A model generated the notes under the pieces. The model had not been told where the DNA came from. It ran no database searches and saw only the letters and a list, made by a program, of their open reading frames with translations. From the NCBI GenBank assembly GCA_910589305.1, contig CAJUTV010000001.1, forward strand, positions 1-61,048: 61,048 nucleotides of DNA, read 5' to 3'. The DNA comes from an uncultured Lachnospira sp. Its GTDB lineage: Bacteria; Bacillota; Clostridia; Lachnospirales; Lachnospiraceae. Of this stretch, positions 1 through 9,823 are shown in pieces (positions within the stretch are counted from its first letter, which is position 1; the number at the start of each line of letters is the position of its first letter). The translations under genes and the position numbers were made by a program.

Positions 1-40
1 AGTCCCTTTTTTATTTGTATTTGTTTGTCGCCCCTCCGCA

Positions 41-736
41 CTATCCAACATCAGTTGCAATAACCAAAGAGCTTCTACATTTTGTTTGAAGCTTTTGCGC
101 CGTAATTTCTTCAACCAACTGCCCATTATTTACAATTCCATAATTGGTGGCAATCTTTCCAAGCTCATCCAGCAAATGGCTTGATATTAGAAACGTTACA
201 CCTTGTTTATTTAACTGCACAATAATATCCCTGATTTCTTTAATTCCAGCAGGGTCTAACCCATTAATTGGTTCATCCAAAATCAATATTTCTGGATTGC
301 CTAATAACGCAATAGCAATTCCCAATCGCTGTCTCATTCCAAGTGAAAAAGAACCGCACTTTTTCTTTCCAGTATCTCCCAACCCCACCAACTGCAAAAT
401 AGGATTAATTTCTTGATTATGATTTGAACCAGCTAAAATTGAAAACCGTTTCATATTCTCAAAAGCGGTTTCATTTTTATACAGAGCAGGCGCTTCTATC
501 AAAGAACCTATTTTTTGTCTGCCCTCATTTAGATTATCGTTGTCAAACAATCGAATCTGCCCTGAATTTGGCGATGTAAGACCAAGTAACAACTTCATTA
601 AACTCGTCTTACCTGCGCCATTTTTGCCAATTAATCCATAAATATCTCCTTTTTTAATATGTAGAGACATTTTATTGACTGCAATTTTATCTCCATAATG
701 TTTATAGAGTTCTTTTGTTTCAATGATATAATTCAT
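41..736 (-). CDS. ABC transporter ATP-binding protein, BcrA-like (C-terminally short)
   Basis: ATP-binding subunit of a bacitracin/lantibiotic-type drug-export ABC transporter; it would power a membrane partner lying outside the window. Walker A (GKNGAGKT) is at residues 37-44, the signature SLGMRQR at 131-137, Walker B with DEP at about 150-156 and the switch His at 187. Start: the ATG at 736 has GAGG six bases upstream; reading further upstream in frame would only translate the leader element. The 231-residue product ends at a TAG, whereas BcrA-type ATPases are usually about 300 residues, so the C-terminal domain appears lost or frame-broken. The divergent TetR gene is a likely regulator (inference). 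Confidence 0.85.
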   Translation of the reverse strand: MNYIIETKELYKHYGDKIAVNKMSLHIKKGDIYGLIGKNGAGKTSLMKLLLGLTSPNSGQIRLFDNDNLNEGRQKIGSLIEAPALYKNETAFENMKRFSILAGSNHNQEINPILQLVGLGDTGKKKCGSFSLGMRQRLGIAIALLGNPEILILDEPINGLDPAGIKEIRDIIVQLNKQGVTFLISSHLLDELGKIATNYGIVNNGQLVEEITAQKLQTKCRSSLVIATDVG

Positions 737-740
737 ATTT

Positions 741-822
741 ATCCTCATTTCTGCGCTGCTTTTAAATAAAGAATAAAAAGTTCTTACAGATTTGTGGCAG
801 GCAACGCGCAAACACAAATCCC
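741..822 (-). promoter_or_regulatory. Leader element copy 1 (hairpin loop complementary to pre-SD segment)
   Basis: Read on minus: stem S1 pairs 822-813 (GGGATTTGTG) with 796-788 (CACAAATCT). The loop between them (TTGCGC then TGC, with a GT bulge) can pair with GCAGCGCAG at 759-751, four bases before the GAGG Shine-Dalgarno of the ABC ATPase gene. The same layout recurs before HIT, rimP, the cytidylate-kinase-like gene, trpB, the DHHW gene and the flavodoxin gene. Whether it folds as a pseudoknot or as alternative hairpins cannot be told by eye. Confidence 0.7.
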
Positions 823-865
823 ACAATTAAAAAAAATTATAAACTTGCTATTTATGAGAAACACG

Positions 866-960
866 TGTATCATATTAAGTGAAACAAATGTATCATATTA
901 TCTCAAATTAATCAATAGAACTTGAGTGTTAAGAAACAAAAGGAACGAATTGTATCACAT
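866..960. repeat. Three direct repeats of TGTATCAyAT between divergent ABC/TetR genes
   Basis: TGTATCATATTA occurs at 866-877 and 889-900 (23-bp spacing), with a third variant TGTATCACAT at 951-960. They lie in the 278-bp divergent region and are candidate binding sites for the adjacent TetR regulator. TetR operators are normally palindromic, so this is only a suggestion. Confidence 0.4.
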
Positions 961-1014
961 AAAAAAGAAAGGAGCATACTGCACTGTTAAAAATCGACTT
1001 TGCAGTAAATAACG

Positions 1015-1515
1015 ATGAATAAAAAACAAGAATTAAATATGTTTATCAAAGAATGTATTACAGATGCACTAATCAAACAAATGAAAATAAAACCGTTCCA
1101 TGAAATTACAATTACGGAGTTAGTAAAAGTGGCAGGAGTCAGCAGGGTTTCTTTTTATAGAAATTTCAAAAGTAAACAAGACATACTGGAACGACATCTT
1201 GTTGTACTTATCCAAGAATGGGGAAAAGATTTTGAAGAACGTGGGGAGATGGAGTACTTTTCTGAAAGTCTGTTAAATCACTATTATAAATACAAAGATT
1301 TTTATTTACTATTATATAATCAAGGATTATCTAATTTAATTTATGAAACTATCCGTTTTGCAAGTAAAATAGACGAATCCACAAACAATATTGAACGCTA
1401 TTCCAAATCTCTTGTTGCTGGCAGTATTTATGGCTGGGTTGATGAATGGCTGCGTCAAGGAATGAAAGAAACTCCACAGGAAATTATACAATTAACAGCA
1501 CAGCCGCCCCACTAA
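1015..1515 (+). CDS. TetR/AcrR family transcriptional regulator
   Basis: 166-residue DNA-binding regulator. The N-terminal TetR helix-turn-helix is clear: ITITELVKVAGVSRVSFYRN at about residues 36-55, followed by the usual FKSKQDIL. The C-terminal half is helical and matches the effector/dimerisation domain of small TetR proteins. It is divergent from the ABC ATPase gene and probably represses it (inference from arrangement). No Shine-Dalgarno lies next to the ATG; AAAGGAG is about 40 bases upstream, separated by a possible ACTGCA/TGCAGT hairpin that would bring it closer. A bidirectional terminator follows. Confidence 0.9.
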   Translation: MNKKQELNMFIKECITDALIKQMKIKPFHEITITELVKVAGVSRVSFYRNFKSKQDILERHLVVLIQEWGKDFEERGEMEYFSESLLNHYYKYKDFYLLLYNQGLSNLIYETIRFASKIDESTNNIERYSKSLVAGSIYGWVDEWLRQGMKETPQEIIQLTAQPPH

Positions 1516-1516
1516 A

Positions 1517-1570
1517 AAAGTATGCTCTAAAACTGCCATTCACAGCAATTTTAGAGCATACTCTTTTTTA
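1517..1570. terminator. Bidirectional terminator between TetR and nfnB
   Basis: A long stem (AGTATGCTCTAAAA paired with TTTTAGAGCATACT) is flanked by an A-run on the left and a T-run on the right, so it can end both the plus TetR transcript and the minus nfnAB transcript. Confidence 0.85.
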
Positions 1571-1636
1571 TATAGTCTATTTAAAATTCATTTTTATCGT
1601 AAATACTTTATTATCATAAACGATTTTTTATCTGTT

Positions 1637-3022
1637 TTAATTTGCACTTAAAAATTCATCAATGCCCTTTGCAGCAGATTTACCAGCTCCCATAGCAAGA
1701 ATAACTGTAGCAGCTCCTGTAACGGCATCACCGCCTGCATACACAGCCTCTTTTGTTGTCTTTCCGTTTGATTCCTCTGCAACAATACACTTCCATTTAT
1801 TAATGTCAAGCCCTTTTGTTGTTGAGCTGATAAGCGGATTTGGTGATGTTCCAAGCGACATAATAACAGCATCCAACTCTATTACAAACTCTGAACCTGC
1901 AATTTCAACAGGACGTCTTCTTCCTGAAGCATCTGGCTCGCCAAGCTCCATACGAATACATTTCATACCCTTAACCCAGCCGTTATCATCTGTAAGAATT
2001 TCTAAAGGATTGGTGAGAAGGTCAAAAATAATTCCCTCTTCTTTTGCATGATGTACTTCCTCTACTCTGGCTGGAAGCTCTGCCTCACTTCTTCTATATA
2101 CAACATGAACTTCTGCGCCAAGTCTTAAAGCTGTTCTTGCGGCATCCATTGCCACATTACCACCGCCGACAATGGCAACTTTCTTGCATCTTGTAATTGG
2201 CGTATCGTATTCATCATCAAATGCCTTCATTAAATTGCTTCTTGTAAGGTATTCATTGGCAGAAAATACACCATTGGCATTTTCACCCAGAATGCCCATA
2301 AATTTTGGCAATCCTGCGCCAGAACCGATAAATACGGCATCAAAACCTTCTTCTTCAAGAAGATGGTCAATTGTCATAGACTTGCCGATAACAACATTTG
2401 TCTCAATCTTAACGCCAAGACTTTTAACATTTTCAATTTCACTGGATACAACGGTCTTTTTAGGAAGACGAAATTCTGGAATACCATATACTAAAACGCC
2501 GCCTGCCTCATGCAGTGCCTCAAAAATAGTAACATCATATCCCATCTTTGCCAAATCACCTGCACATGTAAGTCCAGAAGGACCAGAACCGATAACAGCC
2601 ACCTTTTTGCCTTTCTTTTCTGCGGTTACTTCTGGCTTTAACTCATGTTCCCTTGCGTAATCGGCTACAAATCGTTCAAGCTTGCCAATAGAGATAGGCT
2701 CACCTTTAAATCCTCGTATACATTTACCTTCACACTGGCTCTCCTGAGGACAGACACGTCCACAGACGGCAGGTAATGCTGAAGACTGGCTTATAATCTT
2801 ATAAGCTTCTTCAATATCGCCTTCTTTTACTTGATGAATAAATGCAGGAATATCAATAGCAACAGGACAGCCCAGAATACATTGTGCATTTTTGCAATTA
2901 ATGCATCTTGCGGCCTCTTCCTGTGCTTCTTCCATATTATATCCTAGACAAACTTCCTCAAAATTTTTATTTCTTACGTCAGGAGCCTGCTCTCTGACTG
3001 GAACTTTTTTCAAAACATCCAT
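1637..3022 (-). CDS. nfnB: NADPH-dependent glutamate synthase small-subunit homologue; NfnB-type subunit
   Basis: 461-residue flavoprotein of the GltD family. The N-terminal region has Fe-S cysteines (CINCKNAQCILGCPV at about 40-54), then an FAD-binding GSGPSGLTCAG at about 145-155 and an NADP-binding GGGNVAMDAA near 285. Alone it would be called gltA/gltD, but the gene directly upstream (21-bp gap) encodes a PyrK-like NfnA subunit. Together they match NfnAB, the cytoplasmic electron-bifurcating NADH-dependent ferredoxin:NADP oxidoreductase of clostridia. No large glutamate synthase subunit gene is near, which favours Nfn. AGGAGG is 12 bases before the ATG. Confidence 0.85.
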   Translation of the reverse strand: MDVLKKVPVREQAPDVRNKNFEEVCLGYNMEEAQEEAARCINCKNAQCILGCPVAIDIPAFIHQVKEGDIEEAYKIISQSSALPAVCGRVCPQESQCEGKCIRGFKGEPISIGKLERFVADYAREHELKPEVTAEKKGKKVAVIGSGPSGLTCAGDLAKMGYDVTIFEALHEAGGVLVYGIPEFRLPKKTVVSSEIENVKSLGVKIETNVVIGKSMTIDHLLEEEGFDAVFIGSGAGLPKFMGILGENANGVFSANEYLTRSNLMKAFDDEYDTPITRCKKVAIVGGGNVAMDAARTALRLGAEVHVVYRRSEAELPARVEEVHHAKEEGIIFDLLTNPLEILTDDNGWVKGMKCIRMELGEPDASGRRRPVEIAGSEFVIELDAVIMSLGTSPNPLISSTTKGLDINKWKCIVAEESNGKTTKEAVYAGGDAVTGAATVILAMGAGKSAAKGIDEFLSAN

Positions 3023-3043
3023 TTTATGTATTATCCTCCTATC

Positions 3044-3925
3044 TTAATCGCAATTGCCACAGCCGCCATGATGTGTATCGCCTTCCGTCAATTTCAACAT
3101 TGCCCTTCCTTCTTCTGTCTTATACATCTGCTGACGCTTCATTGCTTGGTCAAAATCAACCTTATGTCCATCAAATTCTGGACCATCTACGCATGCAAAT
3201 TTAATTTCATCTCCAACTTGAAGTCTGCAAGCGCCACACATTCCAGTGCCATCAACCATAATAGGATTCATGCTGACAACTGTAGGAATCCCTAACTCCT
3301 TTGTGAGCAATGAAACAAATTTCATCATAATCAATGGACCAATTGCAATACATAAATCGTATTTCTTGCCCTCATTATTAACAAGGTCTTTTAACACATC
3401 CGTACCCATGCCTTTGCGTACATAGCTTCCATCATCTGTAGTAATATAGAGATTGCCTGCTACTTTACGCATTTCTTCCTCAAGGATAAGCATATCTTTT
3501 GTCTTTGCTCCAACAATGACATCAACGTCAACTCCCTGCTCATGGAGCCACTTAACTTGTGGATATACAGGTGCTGTACCAACGCCGCCTGCAACAAATA
3601 CAATGCTTTTTTTCTTCAGTTCTTCAATACTCTCTGAGATAAGCTCGGAAGCACAGCCTAATGGACCAACAAAGTCTGAAAAACCATCTCCTGTTTTTAA
3701 CTCGGCCATCCTTGCTGTAGATACACCTACAATCTGAAATACAATTGTTACAATGCCCTTTTCCCTGTCATAATCACAAATTGTAAGAGGAATCCTCTCT
3801 CCTTTTTCGTCCATCTTTACAATAATGAACTGTCCTGGCTGACAGTGTCTTGCTACCCTAGGCGCTTCCACATCCATTAGATAAATCTTATCAGCTAATT
3901 TCTCAGATTTTAAAATCTTGTACAT
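3044..3925 (-). CDS. nfnA: FAD/NAD-binding oxidoreductase subunit; NfnA-type (PyrK/SudB-like)
   Basis: 293-residue partner of NfnB. It has a ferredoxin-reductase fold: FAD region PGQFIIVK, ITICDYD-like RIPLTICDYD at about 46-55, NAD-binding FVAGGVGTAPVYPQVKWL at about 110-127, and a C-terminal Cys cluster (GMCGACRL, then FACVDGPEF) for a [2Fe-2S] centre. Family members include PyrK and the sulfide dehydrogenase beta subunit. The neighbour GltA-like gene makes the Nfn transhydrogenase assignment most likely. GAAAGGGG is nine bases before the ATG. The C-terminal HHGGCGNCD tail could bind metal. Confidence 0.85.
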   Translation of the reverse strand: MYKILKSEKLADKIYLMDVEAPRVARHCQPGQFIIVKMDEKGERIPLTICDYDREKGIVTIVFQIVGVSTARMAELKTGDGFSDFVGPLGCASELISESIEELKKKSIVFVAGGVGTAPVYPQVKWLHEQGVDVDVIVGAKTKDMLILEEEMRKVAGNLYITTDDGSYVRKGMGTDVLKDLVNNEGKKYDLCIAIGPLIMMKFVSLLTKELGIPTVVSMNPIMVDGTGMCGACRLQVGDEIKFACVDGPEFDGHKVDFDQAMKRQQMYKTEEGRAMLKLTEGDTHHGGCGNCD

Positions 3926-3956
3926 TTACTATACCCCTTTCATATTAATGAAATAA

Positions 3957-5615
3957 TTAATATACAACGGCTGATAGCAAGCCTTCGGAATCGGTCACTT
4001 TATAACACTGTCCATTACTTACTCCAACACCGTAATATCCCTCTACTTTTGAGCCACTTATACTCTTTTTATCAAGTCTTATATAATACATCTGTATATC
4101 GCTAATTTCTTTTTTGGTCTGATATACAAAATCAGCCATCTCCCCGCCAACAGAAAACCTGCCATTACTTCCAATAATATTCAGTTCCTGCATTCGCTTC
4201 TTCAAAAAGTTTAATGCCTCATTATATGTATACTCTGTCTCATCTTTGACTGTTATATTCTTTCTTGTCACTGTGCTTGATAAATTATGTTTGTTAATCA
4301 CGATAACCGATAGTACATATCTTCCTTCTTCTAACTCAATACCATCATTATACGGCAAAGAATAGGTTGATGGCGTTGTTCCATCAATCGTATAATATGC
4401 CTTATCGCCTTCCAAAAGATTTTTAATTTTAATCTTTGTTCCCAATTCGACATTGGTATCTTCTATATCCAAAACAGGTGCTTCTGGAGCTTTTAAATCA
4501 ATTGTAAACTGAAACTCTCCTACCTCCGATTTTACACCAATTTCATTGACAGCAATTGCCTTTACTGTAACCGTATCTTTTTCAATTTTAATCGAATCTG
4601 TAAATCGAATACTATCATTTGTTGGTGTACTTCCATCAATCGTATAATAAATTGTACAACCATCCTGTGCAAGAAGTATCAATTCAACTTCCTTATCAAA
4701 ATCACCTGGATTTTCTGATGTTGTAGGAACTGCCACAATATACTCATTTAATACATTTTTCACTTTAGAATCTTTGTATTCTTCTATAATTTGGTTGAGT
4801 TTTTCACCTTTCTTATTATCATAACATAATTTAAGAAGTGATGACAGTGTCCTCTCATTAAATTTATTGTATGCTAAAGCCGCCTCTAATATTTCAACAG
4901 CTTTATCTATATTTCCCGTATTTTTATATGCTTCTGATAAAACATACATCATATTTAAATTTTTCTTGCCCTCTATAGAATCAAAAGCAATTTCAAGGTG
5001 TTTAATAGCATCCATATAATTATTTTCCTTATATAAAGTCATGCCCATTTCATAATTATAATGATAACTATTCTTTTTATTATTATGTACGGCAACTGCA
5101 ACGACAATGCCTATTATCAATGCCGCAGCAACAATACCGCCTACCGATGCTATTATAATTTTATTGCGCTTACTCAATCCTGCTGTATGATTGTCATCTT
5201 TTTTTGTATGGTCTGATTTAGGTTCATGGGTATTTTGATACGTGCTTTGTTTATTATCTTTATTATTGATATTATTGCTGTTTTTATTATTTTCTCTATT
5301 TGCATTTATGATATTGTTATTTGTATTATGATTATTTATATTGCCAGTTGCAGCATTACTATTATTTATACTGTTATTGTTTATACTATTATTATTTATA
5401 GTATCATTCTGAGTTGTTGCTGATACAACTTTGGCATTAATTAAATCGGTGTCAATAAAACGAGTTGCACCTAAATTAATATCAATCTCTGGTGTATTAT
5501 TTCCTTCTATATTATTGCCAACTGAAGCCTTTGCAACATTTGTTTCTTCTTCTACAAGACGTTGTAGTGATTTCGTCATTTCTTCATCTATATCTAAGTT
5601 ATCCTTTTCTTCCAC
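3957..5615 (-). CDS. Membrane-anchored TPR protein with two chitobiase C-terminal (CHB_HEX_C) domains
   Basis: About 552 residues with no assigned function. Order: acidic N-terminus, a long Asn-rich low-complexity linker (roughly residues 70-145), one hydrophobic segment (IIIASVGGIVAAALIIGIVV, about 160-180), TPR-like helices (YEMGMTLYKENNYMDAIKHL and following), then two CHB_HEX_C domains each with YYTIDGSTP or YYTIDGTTP, and a C-terminal domain of unknown type. Topology suggests an N-in membrane protein with its TPR and carbohydrate-protein-like domains outside. Start: the GTG at 5615 is eight bases after AAAGAGG; the upstream GTG at 5624 overlaps that site. Probable cell-envelope role (inference). 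Confidence 0.75.
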   Translation of the reverse strand: MEEKDNLDIDEEMTKSLQRLVEEETNVAKASVGNNIEGNNTPEIDINLGATRFIDTDLINAKVVSATTQNDTINNNSINNNSINNSNAATGNINNHNTNNNIINANRENNKNSNNINNKDNKQSTYQNTHEPKSDHTKKDDNHTAGLSKRNKIIIASVGGIVAAALIIGIVVAVAVHNNKKNSYHYNYEMGMTLYKENNYMDAIKHLEIAFDSIEGKKNLNMMYVLSEAYKNTGNIDKAVEILEAALAYNKFNERTLSSLLKLCYDNKKGEKLNQIIEEYKDSKVKNVLNEYIVAVPTTSENPGDFDKEVELILLAQDGCTIYYTIDGSTPTNDSIRFTDSIKIEKDTVTVKAIAVNEIGVKSEVGEFQFTIDLKAPEAPVLDIEDTNVELGTKIKIKNLLEGDKAYYTIDGTTPSTYSLPYNDGIELEEGRYVLSVIVINKHNLSSTVTRKNITVKDETEYTYNEALNFLKKRMQELNIIGSNGRFSVGGEMADFVYQTKKEISDIQMYYIRLDKKSISGSKVEGYYGVGVSNGQCYKVTDSEGLLSAVVY

Positions 5616-5721
5616 TACAGCCACCTCTTTACTATCATTATATACGCTATTTTATAATAACACATTGTTATATTATTGTCAAAACATGTTTTCCTCTTCC
5701 ACATTTTACCTTCAAGCCAAC

Positions 5722-5764
5722 AAAAAACTGACATTCGCTTACAAAAGCAAATATCAGTTTTTTA
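5722..5764. terminator. Terminator after the Ig-like surface protein gene
   Basis: On minus, AAAACTGATATTTGCTT pairs with AAGCGAATGTCAGTTTT across a TTGT loop, followed by a T-run; the opposite strand also has a T-run. Confidence 0.8.
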
Positions 5765-5808
5765 TCTTATAAGCATAAGTACTTATCAACTTTGCTTATT
5801 TTGATTAT

Positions 5809-8800
5809 TTAAAAAGAATTATATTTTTTAGCTGTAACAACTGTAACGGTACAAGACAATGTCTTATTGTGCGTAAATGCAGTAATTGTAGTTGTTCCTG
5901 CCATTCTGCCAATAACCTGACCAGACTGTGTGACTGTTGCAACACGAGGATTATTACTTCTCCACACAATTTTATCATTATCTTCTGCACCTAACAAGTC
6001 AAGCCAATAGGAATCATATTGTTCTAATCGTATACTAGAACGGCTAATGCCAAGTGAATGCACTTTACAAGTTGATAAAGCACCACCAGCATTGCTTTCT
6101 ACAACAACTTCTGCTGTACCAGGTCCCACTGTTGTAATCATACCACGATTGTCAACCGTTACAATACCTGTGTCTGTTGAATACCATTCATATGAATCTG
6201 TATTCACTGCAGGTCTTACTCGAACACTCAACTGTCTTGATTTTCCTGTCAGCATCCAGATTTCACTTGAATTAATCTTTACCGATGTAATATCAATGAC
6301 TGGTGTAACATATACCCAACAATTGCCTTTTATTTCATTTCCATCTTTTGATGTGGCTGTTACCTTACATTTACCAACACCTACTGCAAAAATTTCTCCA
6401 GCCTCATCAACAACAGCAACAGCTTCATTTGATGAAGTCCAATCCACTTCTTTTACAGAAGCATCTTCTGGTGTAATAACGGCATTAACAATATAAGAAT
6501 CACCTACTAACAATCGAACAGTATCTGGCTCTACTCGAATACCAGTCACTGGATTAACAACTCTTACAATACAAGTATCAGACAATCCACTTCCGTCTGC
6601 CGCTGTAGCCGTAATAATTGCTGTACCCGGAAAATTAGCAATCAAATTGCCTTCTTGGTCAACAGAACAAATACTGTTATCGGATGATGACCATATTACA
6701 TTTTTATTGGTAGCTGTACTGCTTCCAACAGCAACTGTAAGAGTTCCAGAAGTGCCAACATTCATAAATTTATTATGTTCACTAAGCTCTAAACTTGACA
6801 CATATTCTTTTACAACAATAGTACAGGTTGCAATCAAATGTGCTTCTTCTGTTATAACTTCAATAATTGTTGTACCGCCCTTTAAAGCTGTAACAACACC
6901 ATATTCATCTACAGAAGCTACATCAGGGTCACTTGACATATATGTAACATTTTTATTGACTGCATCAATTGGCTCTACAGTTGCAATAATCGCATATTTT
7001 GAACCAACCCACATCTCCTGATAGGTCGAATTTAATGTAATTCCTGATACTGGCTGCAATACGGTTACAACACAAAATGCAGTCAATCCTGAATCCGGAT
7101 TCAAAGCAATAATCGAGGTTGTTCCTGTGCCAACGGCTGTTACTTTTCCGTCTTTGTCAACCGTACATACTTCTTCATCTCTTGAACTCCACTCAATAAT
7201 CTTATTATCTGCATTTTCTGGCAAACATGTTGCATTTAACCAAAATACTTGACCTTTTCTAACAGTCATCTCACTTGTATTAAGAATAACTTGCGTCACT
7301 GGCTGTTTAACATAGATGTTACACATCGCCGTATATCCGCCATCAGCCGATTTACAAAGAATTGTACAGTGTCCATTTCCTACAGCTTCAACAAGTCCGT
7401 TTGAATCTACCATACAGACATTGGTATTTGATGACTCCCAATAAACATTTTTATTCGATGCTTCAACTGGAAGTACCTCTGCCGTAATTCTTAACTTATC
7501 GCCAATGGACATAATCTCATCGGTATAGTCCAGTTTAATCTCTGTAACTGGTATACTGATAAAGAAGTTACATGTTGCAATATATGCTCCATCTTCTGTC
7601 TTACATATAATTGTTCCATATCCTGGCTTTACAAAAGTAACAAGACCAGTCTCATCAACCTTTAATACAGATTCATCCGATGATGACCATATTACATTTC
7701 TATTGACACCTTCACCTGCTGGACTAATCGTAGCAACAAGCTGGAATTTTCCAACTGCCATTGAAGAATGTACATTTGTCTCATTTAATACAATTCCTGT
7801 AACAGGCTCTCTTACATATACTTCACATGTAGCAGTCTTTAGTCCGTCCTCAGATATAACATTAATAATAGCAGAACCACCCTTTACACCTGTTACTGTC
7901 GCTGTATAGCTATCACCTTCAACAGTAACAACATCTGGATTCGATGTTCCCCACAAGACATTTCGATTTGTAGGGTCAGCTGGGTCAAATATCAACTGCA
8001 CCGTCTCACTGCTTCCTCTGTCAATCTGAAGATGTCCCGGATTAATATACATATCCGTTACTGGCGTTGTTACATAAACCGTACAATAATCGGATTTAAT
8101 AACACCATTGACATTCTGACTAATAGTAATTCTTGCAACACCAGATTTAACACCCGTTATATGAAATACTTTGCCTTCTTGTACAACGCTAATAACCGTA
8201 CCTGTTGGAATTGTTCCATCTTCATTTGGCTGATTTTCTACCGTAAATGTAATTGGATTTTTCTCAAGGTCTTCCTCTGTTACCAACGCACTGATATCAA
8301 CCGTTTCTTTCATATTTACTGTAACTTTTTGAGCGCTGACACCAAAATCGTCAATTACTGTAATTTCATATACTAACTGATTTGAATATCCTAACTCTGT
8401 AAACAATGGATTATCTTCATAATGTGTTGCCACAACTTTTGCTTTGCCTGCTTTCTTTGCTGTGACAAGACCATTGTTATCTACATCAAGAATTGTGTTA
8501 TCTTCTGTAGACCAACGAACCTGACGAGGGTCGCCAGAAGTCTGTAACTGCAACTGGTCGCCAACGTTCATATCCGTTACTTGATTGCCAAGTTTTTTAA
8601 ATGGAATAATAACATTGACACGGTCTTCTGTAATATTTTGAACAACACCGCCCGCATAAGATGCCTCAACCCCTGCTGTCAACGTAACAACGCCCGCCTT
8701 TACAGGTGAAGCTGTACCATTGGTATATCTACAAATCCCATTATCCGTTGACCTATATCGTACCCCTGCTTTATCTGGATACTTAATATTTGATGGAATA

Positions 8801-9675
8801 ATGGACGGAGCCAATGTCTCAAAATCCTTATCATTAAATAAAAAGGCATTCTGTGTTCCATTATAAGGCTTTGGCAATGTGATAAACGAACCGCTGTCTG
8901 TACTTCCGCTCGTATCATACTTTATCTCACCAATAACCGTATATCTTTTTATAAGCTGTTCTATTTTTTCATCAACATTGTCTAATGTAAGTACAGTGAG
9001 GTCGGTCTTACCCCCTCCGACTACTTTTAAACTGATAATATTAGAACCTGCAACATTTTGGACTTCAACAATACCATTGTTGGTAAGAAATCCCTGTGCA
9101 TTAGAACCAACACCATTGTTTGACTTAATACCAATATTGCCATTGGAAGCATTGGAATAAAATCCAATCGTTGTATCCATTGCATGTGCATGATATGCAT
9201 CAATTGCAATATTATCCGATGAACTGTCTTGAATTGTAAGAGGCACATAAGCCACAACACTTGCAGTAGCAATAACCGATTCACTACCTGGAACAAGATT
9301 GCCAAACTCATCATACTTTTTTGTTGTATAATCACCTCTAATAGTACTCTTACCAGCATTAAAACCACGCAGCGTAGGATTTAAACCAGTAGCGCCAATA
9401 ACTTCCACAACATCGGTGTTACTTGATGTCCACGTCACCCAGTTACTGACGGGAAGCTGGTCTTGTGTATTCTCATCATTACCAGACAAGGTAGCTGTAA
9501 GAGGCATATCCTGTGCTGGATCAACTTGAATATCTTTTTGAGACAACTCAATCCGAACTGTAGAACTTGCTGTTGCAAACAATGTTGCACTGCCTAACAG
9601 CACAATGGATAACAATGCTGCCCCAAATATCTTCCACCCTTTTCTTAATTTTTTCACCTGTTTAATCTTTTCCAT
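5809..9675 (-). CDS. Large secreted Ig-like (BIG_2) repeat protein
   Basis: About 1288 residues. An N-terminal basic and hydrophobic signal segment (IFGAALLSIVLLGSATLFAT at about 17-36) is followed by a divergent N-terminal region and then at least eight consecutive bacterial Ig-like group 2 domains of about 80-85 residues. Each has a core like NKNVxWSSSDxxVxxVDxxG and an end like TATCxVxV. No LPXTG sorting signal, dockerin or C-terminal membrane segment is visible, so its attachment to the wall is unknown. Likely surface or adhesion role (inference). Start: ATG 9675 has AGGCAGGA upstream. A promoter lies at 9746-9774 and a terminator follows. Confidence 0.85.
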   Translation of the reverse strand: MEKIKQVKKLRKGWKIFGAALLSIVLLGSATLFATASSTVRIELSQKDIQVDPAQDMPLTATLSGNDENTQDQLPVSNWVTWTSSNTDVVEVIGATGLNPTLRGFNAGKSTIRGDYTTKKYDEFGNLVPGSESVIATASVVAYVPLTIQDSSSDNIAIDAYHAHAMDTTIGFYSNASNGNIGIKSNNGVGSNAQGFLTNNGIVEVQNVAGSNIISLKVVGGGKTDLTVLTLDNVDEKIEQLIKRYTVIGEIKYDTSGSTDSGSFITLPKPYNGTQNAFLFNDKDFETLAPSIIPSNIKYPDKAGVRYRSTDNGICRYTNGTASPVKAGVVTLTAGVEASYAGGVVQNITEDRVNVIIPFKKLGNQVTDMNVGDQLQLQTSGDPRQVRWSTEDNTILDVDNNGLVTAKKAGKAKVVATHYEDNPLFTELGYSNQLVYEITVIDDFGVSAQKVTVNMKETVDISALVTEEDLEKNPITFTVENQPNEDGTIPTGTVISVVQEGKVFHITGVKSGVARITISQNVNGVIKSDYCTVYVTTPVTDMYINPGHLQIDRGSSETVQLIFDPADPTNRNVLWGTSNPDVVTVEGDSYTATVTGVKGGSAIINVISEDGLKTATCEVYVREPVTGIVLNETNVHSSMAVGKFQLVATISPAGEGVNRNVIWSSSDESVLKVDETGLVTFVKPGYGTIICKTEDGAYIATCNFFISIPVTEIKLDYTDEIMSIGDKLRITAEVLPVEASNKNVYWESSNTNVCMVDSNGLVEAVGNGHCTILCKSADGGYTAMCNIYVKQPVTQVILNTSEMTVRKGQVFWLNATCLPENADNKIIEWSSRDEEVCTVDKDGKVTAVGTGTTSIIALNPDSGLTAFCVVTVLQPVSGITLNSTYQEMWVGSKYAIIATVEPIDAVNKNVTYMSSDPDVASVDEYGVVTALKGGTTIIEVITEEAHLIATCTIVVKEYVSSLELSEHNKFMNVGTSGTLTVAVGSSTATNKNVIWSSSDNSICSVDQEGNLIANFPGTAIITATAADGSGLSDTCIVRVVNPVTGIRVEPDTVRLLVGDSYIVNAVITPEDASVKEVDWTSSNEAVAVVDEAGEIFAVGVGKCKVTATSKDGNEIKGNCWVYVTPVIDITSVKINSSEIWMLTGKSRQLSVRVRPAVNTDSYEWYSTDTGIVTVDNRGMITTVGPGTAEVVVESNAGGALSTCKVHSLGISRSSIRLEQYDSYWLDLLGAEDNDKIVWRSNNPRVATVTQSGQVIGRMAGTTTITAFTHNKTLSCTVTVVTAKKYNSF

Positions 9676-9745
9676 AGCAATCCTGCCTTTCAAATATGTA
9701 TACTTTCATGCTAATTTAGGTTAATTTGCATAAACACTTGTATCT

Positions 9746-9774
9746 ATTATACACCTTAATATCCATATCGGCAA
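9746..9774 (-). promoter_or_regulatory. Sigma-A-type promoter for the Ig-like protein gene
   Basis: On minus: TTGCCG (-35), a 17-bp spacer and TATAAT (-10), about 70 bases before the start codon. Confidence 0.7.
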
Positions 9775-9823
9775 GGTCAACAGATAAAATTAGCTTTTTT
9801 GTCAAAAAAATTTTCCTAAAAAA

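Noticed and set aside
1637..3022. Calling this gene gltD (glutamate synthase small subunit)
   Set aside because: No glutamate synthase large subunit is adjacent and the partner is PyrK-like, which fits NfnAB better.
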